Assembly (NCBI GenBank): GCA_963693365.1
Contig: CAVNZM010000005.1
Coordinates: 4,650,001-4,714,000 of the forward strand
Reading direction: 5' to 3'
Length of the DNA: 64,000 bases
Origin: Amoebidium appalachense
Taxonomy: Eukaryota; Ichthyosporea
The notes beneath the pieces were generated by a model, which saw nothing but the letters and a program-made list of their open reading frames with translations, was not told the origin of the DNA and made no database searches. This document shows positions 55,462 through 64,000 of the stretch, one piece after another. Positions within the stretch are counted from its first letter, which is position 1; the number at the start of each line of letters is the position of its first letter. The position numbers and the translations under genes are program-made.

Positions 55462-56227
55462 TGTTGGAGTACACTGGTACTCCCGGCTAGCAATGTCTGT
55501 TAGAGAAAGTTTCTGAGCAATTGAATAACTGTTTCAACACTCACTCGAGTGCATAGAGCTTTTGTTTACGGTCATATTCATATATGGTAGTTATATGTTT
55601 GAGCCAAAACTGTACCAATGACGAGCTTCACTAGCAACGTGCTAATTGTGCTCTCTTTTCGGCTATTCCCGGTTCAGATGATGTCATGTCTATATTTGCC
55701 ACAGGATTCTATTCTTAGAGTGGTAGTGTGCTTTATTCCCGGATATTCTCAGAATATTTTTAGTTGTGTGAAGCAAGATTTACGTTTAACTGCAATTGGT
55801 GTGTTAAACACGTTTATTTGTGTGCTTTAGTGCAAGTTAACTAGCCACTCAACGTGCACAGTTAACTTTTATATCTTTAACGACTTGTTTTCATTGTGCT
55901 CTCTTTTCGGCCATGCTGTACATGGCCCACCACCAGGGTGCACACGAGGCCACCATGAGGTGGCCAACGACTATATAAAGCAGTGCCTCCCATGTCACAA
56001 ACATGGGAAGCAGAACGTTTGATTTACACTTTTCTACTGTCGTTTCCAGTGCACAAAACACATAGACTAGTTACCCATCATACACGACACTATGTCTGAC
56101 AACTTACAGTTGCAGCAACTAGTCCAACTACTGGAGCAGAGGTTGGCCTCACAAGATGCAATCATTTCTGACTTACAGAAGGAACAACGTGCACTAGAAC
56201 TAGCTTCTATGAACACAATGTCCAACA
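55462..56227 (+). repeat. 5' long terminal repeat
   Basis: 766 bases, TG...CA. It contains a TATA box and, near its end, the upstream gag ATG at 56092. The boundary is fixed by comparison with the 3' LTR, which leaves the match exactly after CCAACA (61346). Confidence 0.95.
55972..55978 (+). promoter_or_regulatory. LTR TATA box
   Basis: TATATAA lies 120 bases before the gag ATG in the 5' LTR, repeated at 61091-61097 in the 3' LTR. It is preceded by a hairpin-rich GGCCACC/GGTGGCC stretch. Confidence 0.6.
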
Positions 56228-57300
56228 GGGTTATGGGCCCCTCACGTAATGATTCCATCAAGTTCAAGGTCGACATCCCTCTCTTCACTGGCATTGATAA
56301 TGATTCAGGCACGGACTACCACACATGGGCCGAAACCATGTATGTCCAGCTTTCTGGTGCTGGTCTTCTCCACACCATCGCGCCCAGTACGGAGCACCCG
56401 GCTACCCGTGAACAGGTCGACACTGCCCGTTCCTACCTGTGGCAAGCACTCTCGGTTGACGTGCGTTGTATCCTAGGGTTAACACGCACCACCACACCTG
56501 CGGAGATATGGTCGGCCCTATCTGCCCACTACCTGGAGCAATCTGAGGCCAATCAGTACGACCTTATCGGGCTGTACATGAATTCTACGCCTGAACCTAC
56601 GGACACCGCGACGAAATACGCCATGAAACTCCGCGGCTACGTGCGGCGCCTGGCCGATTACGGCACACAAATTGGTGATGCTCAAGTGCTGACCAAGCTC
56701 ACCAACGACCTCGGCAAGGTGCCTTACTACGAAATGCCTGTAATTGCCTACAAGATGACACCCAAGCCTACCGTGATGGGCCTCCTCCAACAGCTACGGG
56801 CATATGAGACCAGCCACCCACGTGCACGTGTGACTACCAGCTCCGGGCCGGCCGCCTTCACCACACGGGCTCCTCAACCTGTCATCTGCCACGGCTGCGG
56901 CAAACCAGGCCACATCAAGTCTCAGTGCCCCAACGACAACGGCCAACACAGCAACTCTGGCAACAACCGTGCCAGCACCTACCCCAAGGGTTCCTGCGTC
57001 AACCACCCACTGTCTACCAGTCACACTACCGCCATGTGCAAGGGGGGCAACCGTGCCAACGGCCGCAAACCTAAGGGTGGTCCCCTCCCGCCTGGGTCCT
57101 GCATCAACCACCCTGCCTCTACTACCCACACTACGGCACAGTGCAAGGGGGGGCTGCCGCTCCCCGGGCTTTCCTCATGTCTAGCAACGACTGTGGCACC
57201 AACAAGGTGCTCCTCGACTCTGGAGCCACTGACCATGTGTGCCCCCGGCCCGATGTGCTCATCAACATGCGTGCGGCGCCTTACTCCACGGTCCAAGTAG
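56092..57300 (+). CDS. gag: Copia gag
   Basis: 402 codons. Gag forms the virus-like particle and binds the RNA. The first 45 residues are LTR-encoded and coiled-coil-like (Gln/Leu-rich), and the frame then runs through the primer binding site into a typical copia Gag core starting near NDSIKFKVDIPLFTG. An internal ATG at 56233, inside the primer binding site, is an alternative start. The C-terminal part has a classic zinc knuckle, CHGCGKPGHIKSQC (CX2CX4HX4C), followed by two repeated Cys-His blocks of the form C-x2-H-x5-H-x4-C in GSC(V/I)NHP contexts. The stop at 57298-57300 lies inside the pol reading frame. Confidence 0.93.
   Translation: MSDNLQLQQLVQLLEQRLASQDAIISDLQKEQRALELASMNTMSNRVMGPSRNDSIKFKVDIPLFTGIDNDSGTDYHTWAETMYVQLSGAGLLHTIAPSTEHPATREQVDTARSYLWQALSVDVRCILGLTRTTTPAEIWSALSAHYLEQSEANQYDLIGLYMNSTPEPTDTATKYAMKLRGYVRRLADYGTQIGDAQVLTKLTNDLGKVPYYEMPVIAYKMTPKPTVMGLLQQLRAYETSHPRARVTTSSGPAAFTTRAPQPVICHGCGKPGHIKSQCPNDNGQHSNSGNNRASTYPKGSCVNHPLSTSHTTAMCKGGNRANGRKPKGGPLPPGSCINHPASTTHTTAQCKGGLPLPGLSSCLATTVAPTRCSSTLEPLTMCAPGPMCSSTCVRRLTPRSK
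56228..56240 (+). other. Primer binding site, initiator tRNA-Met anticodon arm
   Basis: GGGTTATGGGCCC directly follows the CA end of the 5' LTR. It is complementary to GGGCCCATAACCC, the anticodon stem-loop of eukaryotic initiator tRNA-Met. Drosophila copia uses the same internal (half-tRNA) priming. Confidence 0.85.
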
Positions 57301-60300
57301 CCGACAAGGGTGCATGTGCAGTGCTTGGGGTGGGCGACGTGTTCTTTTCCAGCACCATCGACGGCGTTACTGCGGTGCATCAGCTGACGGATGTACTCTA
57401 CGTGCCCTCCATCCCCGACACTCTCATCAGTGTGTTCACGGCAACTACCAACGGTGTTTTACCCCGCTTTGACACCCGCGGCGGCGTTAAGTTGTGCTAC
57501 GGCGATCAAATTCTGGCCACCGGCTCGGCTGTCGGCACCAAGCTGTACCACATGGCGGTGTCTCTTCTGCGCGCGGACACAACCCCGGACGCCCAAACCA
57601 CCACTGCTCCGCGTATCCTCAAGGTTACTGCCGACCTCAACACGTGGCACTACCGTCTGGGCCATGCTGGCATTGACGCTGTACGCTCGGTCATCAAGTC
57701 TGCAGGCCTGTTGGTGGGTGGCGGTGCCAAGTCTCCGGGTGTGTGTGAGCCCTGTGCCCTCGGCAAAGCCCACCGTGTTGCCTTCTCCGAATCAACTAGC
57801 CAAGCTCCCCGGGTCCTAGCCAAGGTTCACAGCGACATCAGCGGCCCCTTCCCTCCCGCGATCGGTGGTGCTCAGTACTTGGCGACGTTCCACGACGAAT
57901 TCACCGGCCACACCACGGCCGTGCCCCTCGTCAAAAAGTCGGACACACTGGCTGCATATGTGACGTACCACAAGGCGGCGGTTACCCAACACGGTGTTCC
58001 CATGCAGGTGTTTCAGTCCGACGGGGGGGGCGAGTACATGGGCACGGCCTTCGGGGACTACAACCGTGAGCATGGCATTCGCCATCAGATCACTACCACC
58101 GGCTCTCCTCAACAGAATGGGACTGCCGAACGACTGAACCGGACCCTCCTCGACATGGTTCGGGCACTCCTGCAGCAGTCCGGCCTTCCGGTGGGATTCT
58201 GGGCCGAGGCAGCTGTGACCGCGGCTTTTATACGCAACATGCTCCCGTCGCGAGCCACCGGCAGCCAATCGTCTCCCGCCCTGCTGTGGACCGGCATTCC
58301 TCCCGACTACAGCCGGCTCCGTGTCTGGGGCTCTCCCTGCTACGTCCATCAACAGGATACACCGAAACTGGCGCCTCGTGCCGTCAAGGGCATCTTCGTG
58401 GGCTACCCTCCTAACATCAAGGGCTACAAGGTCTGGATTCCAGCAGCACACAAGATGACCGTCAGCCGTGACGTGCAGTTCGACGAGGCTGCTATTCTGC
58501 ACCCCCTCCGTGATGTCCCATCTGATTGGTCGACCGCTCCGGCAATTCATCATTTTTTGGAGTCATCTGATTCGTCAAATCAGCCAGCCAATCACATCGT
58601 CCGGAATGATCAGCAATCTGATTCGTCTCGTCTGTCAGCCAATGGGACAGCGCCGAGTGATCAATTGGACATTCCGATCCTGCCCGAGCCTGCACATCGG
58701 CTCCCCCGGACGACCCGTAGTGGCGCTGTGTACAACGACCAACGTCGAGGCCCGACTGCCAACGTGGCTGCTGCTACGGCCCCCCTTGCCCCCCAGGCTA
58801 CGGCTCCTGCATCAACACCCATCAAGGCTTCCACCATTGTTGTCCCCAAGACTGTCCGGGCTGCACTCAAGAGTCCCCAGCGTCTGAAATGGGAGGAGGC
58901 TGCACACCGTGAGCTCAAGGCCCTGGAAGACAACGGCACCTTCACCCTTGTGCCCCGTCCAGAGGATGGCTCCACTGTCATTCCGGTCGGCTGGGTCTTT
59001 ACGGTCAAGCAGGACAACGTCGGCAACGTCACTGCTTTCAAGGCCCGGCTTGTGGCCCGGGGCAACTACCAGCAGCCTGGCCAGGACTATTTCGTCACCA
59101 AGTCACCTGTGGCTGCGCTGGCTACCATCCGGCTGGTTTTGGCTACCTCCGTGGCCCAAGGTCTGCCTCTGCGCCACATCGACGTCAACACAGCATTCCT
59201 CAACGGCACCGTCAACGAGACCATCTACATTGAGCAGCCCCCTGGCTTCGTCAACCCCTCGGCCCCCCATGCTGTCGGCTTGCTCCACAAGGCGCTCTAC
59301 GGCCTAAAACAGGCACCGCGCCAGTGGTATGAGGCCCTCCGTGACCATCTCCTCGACCAAGGCTTCATTGTGAGTGCTGCTGACCCGTGCCTGTTCATCA
59401 AGAATGCCGGGACCCCAACGTTTATTGCCCTTGCTGCCTACGTGGATGACTTCACCGTGACGGCCGCCACTGATGCGCTCATCGACGATTTTTTCACCAA
59501 GCTGGATGCTCGTTTCTCTGCCAAGGACCTGGGTCGTCCTACCCTGCTCATCGGGCACACTCTTACCTGGCTGGAGGACGGGTCTCTGCGTCTGGGCCAT
59601 CGTCAACACATCATCGACTTGGCTGCCCGTTTTCGTCTCACCCACATGTCCGGCACCAAGACCCCCATCGTCCCGGGCCAGGCCAGTGAAAGCAACAAGA
59701 CCCCAGCCTACAGCAAGAAGGAGGACTATGCCAGCCTGGTCGGTGCCCTGCTGTGGATTGCGCGTACCACCCGCCCCGACATTTCCCAGGCTCTGGGAGT
59801 CCTTACTCGACACATTCATGCGCCCACCGTCACCCACTGGACTATGGCTACCAGAGTTGTAAGCTACCTGCTGGCCACCATCGACCTGGGTATTGTCTAC
59901 CGTCCCGGCCCCCCCAACCTTGTTGGCTACTCCGACTCCGACTACGCCGAGGACCGCGACACCCGGCGCTCCACCACGGGCTATGTCTTCTTCATCAACT
60001 CCTCCCCTGTGTCCTGGGTGTCTCGGCTCCAGTCCATCACCACCCACAGCTCCACTGAGGCTGAATTTGTGGCCATGTCTGCTGCTACGAACGAGGCCCT
60101 ATGGCTCAACTATGTGATGGACGACCTGGGCCTTAATCCTATCAATGAGCCCACCCCGGTGCCCATCCATGGGGACAATGAGTCTGCCCGGGCCCTATGT
60201 TGCTGGACACCCTGGGGGTTAAGCCCAAGACCAAGCACATCGACGTCCGCTACTGCTCCGTCAAGGAACATCACCTGCTGGGCAACATCACTGTGGTCCC

Positions 60301-60394
60301 GGTGGCTTCTGCTGACAACAAGGCCGACATGTTCACCAAGGCCCTGTCTGCCTCTTTCTTCACCAAGGCCGTGGGGATGCTCAACATGTGCTGA
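57141..60394 (+). CDS. pol: Copia pol polyprotein, with a frame break in RNase H
   Basis: Translated by -1 shift from gag. In order: protease with LLDSGATDHVC (about 57208); integrase zinc region WHYRLGHAG...CEPCALGKAH (57646-57770); integrase core with HSD (57829), FQSDGGGEY (58012) and NGTAERLNRT, giving the D,D,E triad; reverse transcriptase from about 58966 with RHIDVNTAFLNG and YVDD at 59439-59450; and RNase H with YSDSDYAEDRDTRRSTTG and THSSTEAEF. The frame that carries these continues to 60491, but after NESARAL (60195-60197) it no longer matches the family. The expected end (TKHIDVRY...NKADMFTKAL) lies in the -1 frame and stops at 60392-60394. This indicates a one-base loss near 60190-60200 or a sequence error. 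Confidence 0.92.
57147..57153 (+). promoter_or_regulatory. Candidate -1 ribosomal frameshift site, G7
   Basis: In gag frame the run reads AAG GGG GGG CTG, so G GGG GGG is in the X XXY YYZ register. Slipping back one base enters the pol frame (GGG GGG GCT GCC), 18 codons before the protease DSGA motif. It lies within the 57141-57300 overlap. Confidence 0.65.
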
Positions 60395-60571
60395 GCACCC
60401 GTCATCAACCAACTGCGCCCTCATACTTCAGGGGGGGGGAGAGAGTTGCATCCGACTGTGCAACTACGTGTACCATACTAAAATTGAGTAGGGGAATCTT
60501 TATTGTCTGTATTTTGTGCACCTGAAGCACTCGAGCTCAGTTGCATTAATTCATACCACAATTATCCAATT

Positions 60572-60580
60572 GAGTAGGGG
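60572..60580 (+). other. Polypurine primer stretch before 3' LTR
   Basis: GAGTAGGGG abuts the 3' LTR start; an ATTGAGTAGGGG copy also occurs at about 60484-60495, and a G8AGAGAG purine run at 60431-60444. Confidence 0.5.
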
Positions 60581-61346
60581 TGTTGGAGTACACTGGTACT
60601 CCCGGCTAGCAATGTCTGTTAGAGAAAGTTTCTGAGCAATTGAATAACTGTTTCAACACTCACTCGAGTGCATAGAGCTTTTGTTTACGGTCATATTCAT
60701 ATATGGTAGTTATATGTTTGAGCCAAAACTGTACCAATGACGAGCTTCACTAGCAACGTGCTAATTGTGCTCTCTTTTCGGCTATTCCCGGTTCAGATGA
60801 TGTCATGTCTATATTTGCCACAGGATTCTATTCTTAGAGTGGTAGTGTGCTTTATTCCCGGATATTCTCAGAATATTTTTAGTTGTGTGAAGCAAGATTT
60901 ACGTTTAACTGCAATTGGTGTGTTAAACACGTTTATTTGTGTGCTTTAGTGCAAGTTAACTAGCCACTCAACGTGCACAGTTAACTTTTATATCTTTAAC
61001 GACTTGTTTTCATTGTGCTCTCTTTTCGGCCATGCTGTACATGGCCCACCACCAGGGTGCACACGAGGCCACCATGAGGTGGCCAACGACTATATAAAGC
61101 AGTGCCTCCCATGTCACAAACATGGGAAGCAGAACGTTTGATTTACACTTTTCTACTGTCGTTTCCAGTGCACAAAACACATAGACTAGTTACCCATCAT
61201 ACACGACACTATGTCTGACAACTTACAGTTGCAGCAACTAGTCCAACTACTGGAGCAGAGGTTGGCCTCACAAGATGCAATCATTTCTGACTTACAGAAG
61301 GAACAACGTGCACTAGAACTAGCTTCTATGAACACAATGTCCAACA
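60581..61346 (+). repeat. 3' long terminal repeat
   Basis: Offset by exactly 5119 from the 5' LTR along its whole length, with no difference seen by eye. It carries the same gag start, so a chimeric frame (61211 onward) reads into flanking DNA but has no support as a gene. Confidence 0.95.
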
Positions 61347-62360
61347 CCCCCTCCCCCTCCCCCGCCCTCCCCCCTTCTCCCCTTTTCCCCCACACTCGCT
61401 TTCTCTCTGCCCTCGGTAAAAGAAGCGAGAGAGTGCTCCCTTCCTATTGCCAACCACCCTCTCGATCGACTGCGGCATGCAGATGGTGCATTAGGCAAGG
61501 TGCAATCGTGTTTCAAGTTGCCTAAATACGAGTCCTGTTAATGTCGTGGTTCTTATGGTACTACAGTGAATGTAGCCCCCCCCCCGGCCCTGAGACTCCC
61601 CTTCTCTTCTTCTGCCCCCTCCCCTCTCCCCTCTCCCCCCACCCGCTCTCCCCTCCCCCCCTCCCTCCCCCCCCCCCCCCCCCCCCTCTACACACACACA
61701 CGCCCCAGCCCTGCGGCCTCTACCCCACACCGCAGCGAAATCTGCAGGAGGGTGAACTATGTAGACAGCGGCAAACACCTTTTTATCGTTTCCTACTATT
61801 CAGGGAACATCGAGCAGCCTGTGAATTCCTAGTGGTGATGCCAGGTCCTAATGGTCATGGAAGATCGCATGAATCCTAAATGCAAACCTCTCAGAGAGGC
61901 CTCCTTCTGTGGAGCTGAAACTGCACGCCTCATGTATAGAACAATTTAACAATAAAGACGCTGGGCCTACTGGCAACGCTCTCCATGCCCATGTTTTATA
62001 GGGCTTAGGGAACGTTAAGGGATGCAGAGGAAGGATAATACGGGGGGTGAGTTGGTGCAAGGATGCCACGTTAACGTTCATTGCACGTGCACCGGGTGGA
62101 GAGAGGGAGCATTAGCTGGTTGGATGCCAAGGGGGGAGAAAGGGTTCTTCGAGGAGAGGTGCGGGCGGGCGGGCGGGCGGGGCGGGCGGGCGGGGAGTGG
62201 GGAAGGGGGGGGGGGGGGGGGGGGGGGGGGATGCAGAAGAAGCTACTGCACCGGGTGGGGAGAGGCAGCTAGGGACGTCGCTGGTTGAATGTCAAGGGGG
62301 GAGAAAGGGTTCTTCGAGGAGTGGTGCGGGCGGGCGGGCGGGCGGGCGGGCGGGCGGGGA

Positions 62361-62431
<71 letters not shown>

Positions 62432-63633
62432 GTTATTATCGCGGGGCCCTACAGGCTTCGCAAACGTAAGACACGGCCCGGGTATACCGTTTGCCACACA
62501 TGCATGGCAGTGTAGTTCACGCATGCGCAAACTTTGAGTTGACCTGTATAGATAGCCAGTAACATGCGCTTCTATTGTCACGCCCAGAAGGCAGTTTGTC
62601 CAAGGAATAAATATTTTCAAACCTTATCATACCTTGTCATTGGGACAAAACACATAAACCTGCAGCTTAATATAAACTCTTATTGTGAAACTAAATAATT
62701 ATTTTTGAACTCAATAATTGTATGAAAATATTTATTCTGAGGTGGCCGCGTGTGGTGAATGTTGGACTCTGTTTGTAGATCTATCCGACAGCCGCAAGAT
62801 GAAATTTGATAACTCGTACGTGACATTGTGCAAATCATTAATTTGATTTATATATAAAATGTAATAACGTTATTTGGTTCGTTTAAGGTCATGAACGTAG
62901 TCTTTTACGGTCTAGCTGAATCTGGAAAAATTACATCACAGATGAGGCAAAACCATTGGTGATCTTTCGACCTTAGAAACTTAAAACATAACTTAGTCAC
63001 AAATATCTTTTAACAACTGTTTAAATCATGATAACTATTCACGTCTTTAGGGCTGTGATCAGGCGGAGCTTTTCCATTGGTTCCTTCGTATTCTGGCTCC
63101 TCTGGGTCTCTTGATTCACTTTTCTCTGTTTCGCGTTCCAAAAAGTTCAAGTCCTTTTTGTGTGAATGCTCTCTCCCTCTTTCTCTATGTAAACATATGT
63201 ATGCGCAAATAGATAACCGTAGAAGTTAGTTCAAAGGCTCGTAAGATAACATTAAGGTCTGTGCGTGCATTTCCACTTGTGCGCACATCTAGCAGCTAAG
63301 TGAGCAGAACACAACAGAACACAACTCGGTCTTGGATTAAATAAACCCTGTGGGTGTCATGGTGGCAAACATCCCTACTTTAGTTGCGTAAGTGTTCTAC
63401 CATTATTAATTGGAGTTAAATTGACATTGTATTTGCGCACATTTGGCTCTTTTTTTTTTTTAACCCATCTTTCCTAGGTAATGTTTCTAGCTGGACATGC
63501 ATTCACTTTAGTGCTTATTCCACTCCACTCACTTTCTCTCAACTCGACTACCTCAAGGCCCACGCTTACCCAGTTACCTGTTATGGCTACTCTAGCGGAT
63601 TTTCAGTAGCTAAAGCTTGGACGACAGCCATAG
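61347..63633. other. Gene-free right flank of the retrotransposon
   Basis: C-tracts (61570-61686) and a duplicated G-rich unit (62091-62431) precede AT-rich sequence of ordinary complexity from 62500. No coding exon recognised; AATAAA occurs near 63339 and a T-tract at 63450-63461. Confidence 0.6.
62091..62431. repeat. Two tandem copies of a G-rich unit with (GGGC)n
   Basis: Unit 1 (about 62091-62230) and unit 2 (about 62250-62431) share CACCGGGTGG, GGGGGGAGAAAGGG, TTCTTCGAGGAG and a (CGGG)n array followed by G-tracts. The (CGGG)n runs differ in length and unit 2 has a (TG)n insertion. Both should form G-quadruplexes readily. Confidence 0.85.
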
Positions 63634-64000
63634 ATCGTCATTGTATCAAGGTGCCAGCATGGCCTAACCATCATCAGGAAGTTCTGCAGGATGTCTTTGA
63701 ACCTGCCTTCGAGAGGGTTCTGGCAGCGGCTAACCGTGCGATACCTGCAAAATACAAAAACAAGGAAGCCAGACTGTGTGGAAAACGGTGACCTTCCTCT
63801 TACAACTTTTGTCAGAAGCGATGCGGGCATATATGCGACACACACACGAACTGCCGCATCAGTAGTTTGTCCTGGAAACCAGTTGAATGATCTGTCGGAG
63901 TTTATGCCTGTTAGTCCACTTACTGCCAAGGTAGAGGATTATCATGTTCTGAAGGAGATCAACAAGGGGTCGTCGGCCAAGCTTTACTTGGGACAGCATG
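63634..64000 (+). CDS. Partial N-terminus of a protein kinase, Greatwall/MASTL-like
   Basis: The frame is open from just after the stop at 63631-63633 to the window end, with a first ATG at 63691; whether translation starts there or the exon continues an upstream one is unclear. About 100 residues of low-conservation sequence lead into SPLTAKVEDYHVLKEINKG and then SSAKLYLGQH, the first strand and glycine-rich loop of a Ser/Thr kinase. The closest pattern I know is the N-terminal lobe start of MASTL/Greatwall and other AGC-type kinases (IxxFxxxKPISRGAFGKVYLGQ). The usual third Gly of the GxGxxG loop is Ala here and the first is Asn. The rest of the kinase lies outside the window. Confidence 0.55.
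   Translation, partial: MVIVSRCQHGLTIIRKFCRMSLNLPSRGFWQRLTVRYLQNTKTRKPDCVENGDLPLTTFVRSDAGIYATHTRTAASVVCPGNQLNDLSEFMPVSPLTAKVEDYHVLKEINKGSSAKLYLGQH

Larger units (their letters stand above)
55462..61346 (+). mobile_element. Complete Ty1/copia LTR retrotransposon, 5885 bp
   Basis: The layout is 5' LTR, primer binding site, gag, pol in the order protease-integrase-reverse transcriptase-RNase H (diagnostic of Ty1/copia), polypurine stretch, 3' LTR. Both LTRs are 766 bases, start TG and end CA, and show no difference by eye. A 5-base target-site duplication, CCCCC, flanks the element (55457-55461 and 61347-61351), so the insertion is recent and lies in a polypyrimidine tract. gag and pol are in different frames. 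pol has a frame break near 60195, so this copy may not be autonomous unless that break is a sequencing error. The coding part is GC-rich with many C-ending codons; the LTRs are AT-richer. Confidence 0.97.

Noticed and set aside
57816-58553. Antisense open frames of 100-250 codons within pol
   Set aside because: GC-rich codon bias in pol leaves the opposite strand open; no recognisable product.
60186-60200. GGGCCCT considered as a second programmed frameshift site
   Set aside because: It is not in the zero-frame X XXY YYZ register of pol; a one-base deletion or read error is simpler.
61211-61525. Second gag-like frame at the right end of the element
   Set aside because: It is only the LTR-encoded gag start reading into flanking DNA; not evidence of a second element.

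Overview
The window is nuclear DNA of a eukaryote. It holds intron-rich genes with GT-AG introns plus one good candidate for a minor-class AT-AC intron, and it is saturated with microsatellites ((CA)n/(TG)n, (GA)n) and homopolymer G/C tracts. Proteins encoded here are close to both animal and plant versions of CUL4, RMND5 and NAGLU, and bS21m and GATD1 homologues are also present, so I call it a protist, alga or early-branching holozoan without naming a clade. A U12-type intron, if real, argues against lineages that lost the minor spliceosome.

Layout, left to right: the last exon of an unidentified single-pass membrane protein (532-882, +); a cullin-4 gene with 22 coding exons (3364-19877, +); a convergent alpha-N-acetylglucosaminidase gene with 5 coding exons (21993-27615, -); an intronless gene for an unknown seven-helix membrane protein (29693-30664, -); an AT-rich gene-free stretch with a TIR element (33044-33637) and small tandem duplications; a GID/CTLH ubiquitin-ligase gene, RMND5 (35256-42180, -, with a 5'UTR exon ending at 43898); head-to-head with it the mitochondrial ribosomal protein bS21m gene (44779-46853, +); a convergent GATD1-type DJ-1/PfpI gene with 7 exons (48305-53290, -); a duplicated hairpin-rich segment (53682-54403); a complete, very young Ty1/copia retrotransposon (55462-61346, +) with LTRs that look identical and a C5 target-site duplication; and at the right edge the start of a protein kinase resembling Greatwall/MASTL (63634-64000, +). 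Reconstructed protein lengths (CUL4 751 aa, RMND5 393, bS21m 84, GATD1 221) agree with their families, and all exon joins are phase-consistent.

Functionally the genes are a housekeeping mix: two ubiquitin-ligase subunits (cullin-RING and GID/CTLH), one lysosomal hydrolase, one mitoribosomal protein and one glutamine-amidotransferase-like protein; nothing suggests an operon-like pathway. The most unusual large-scale signal is in the introns. In the sense direction, many begin with a C-tract or (TG)n within a few to about 60 bases of the donor, and many end with a (CA)n run that leads directly into the acceptor CAG. This pattern holds for genes on both strands.

The retrotransposon has its own oddities: gag is open from a start inside the LTR straight across the primer binding site, that site matches the anticodon arm of initiator tRNA-Met, gag and pol are linked by a -1 frameshift at a G7 run, and pol carries an extra frame break in RNase H.
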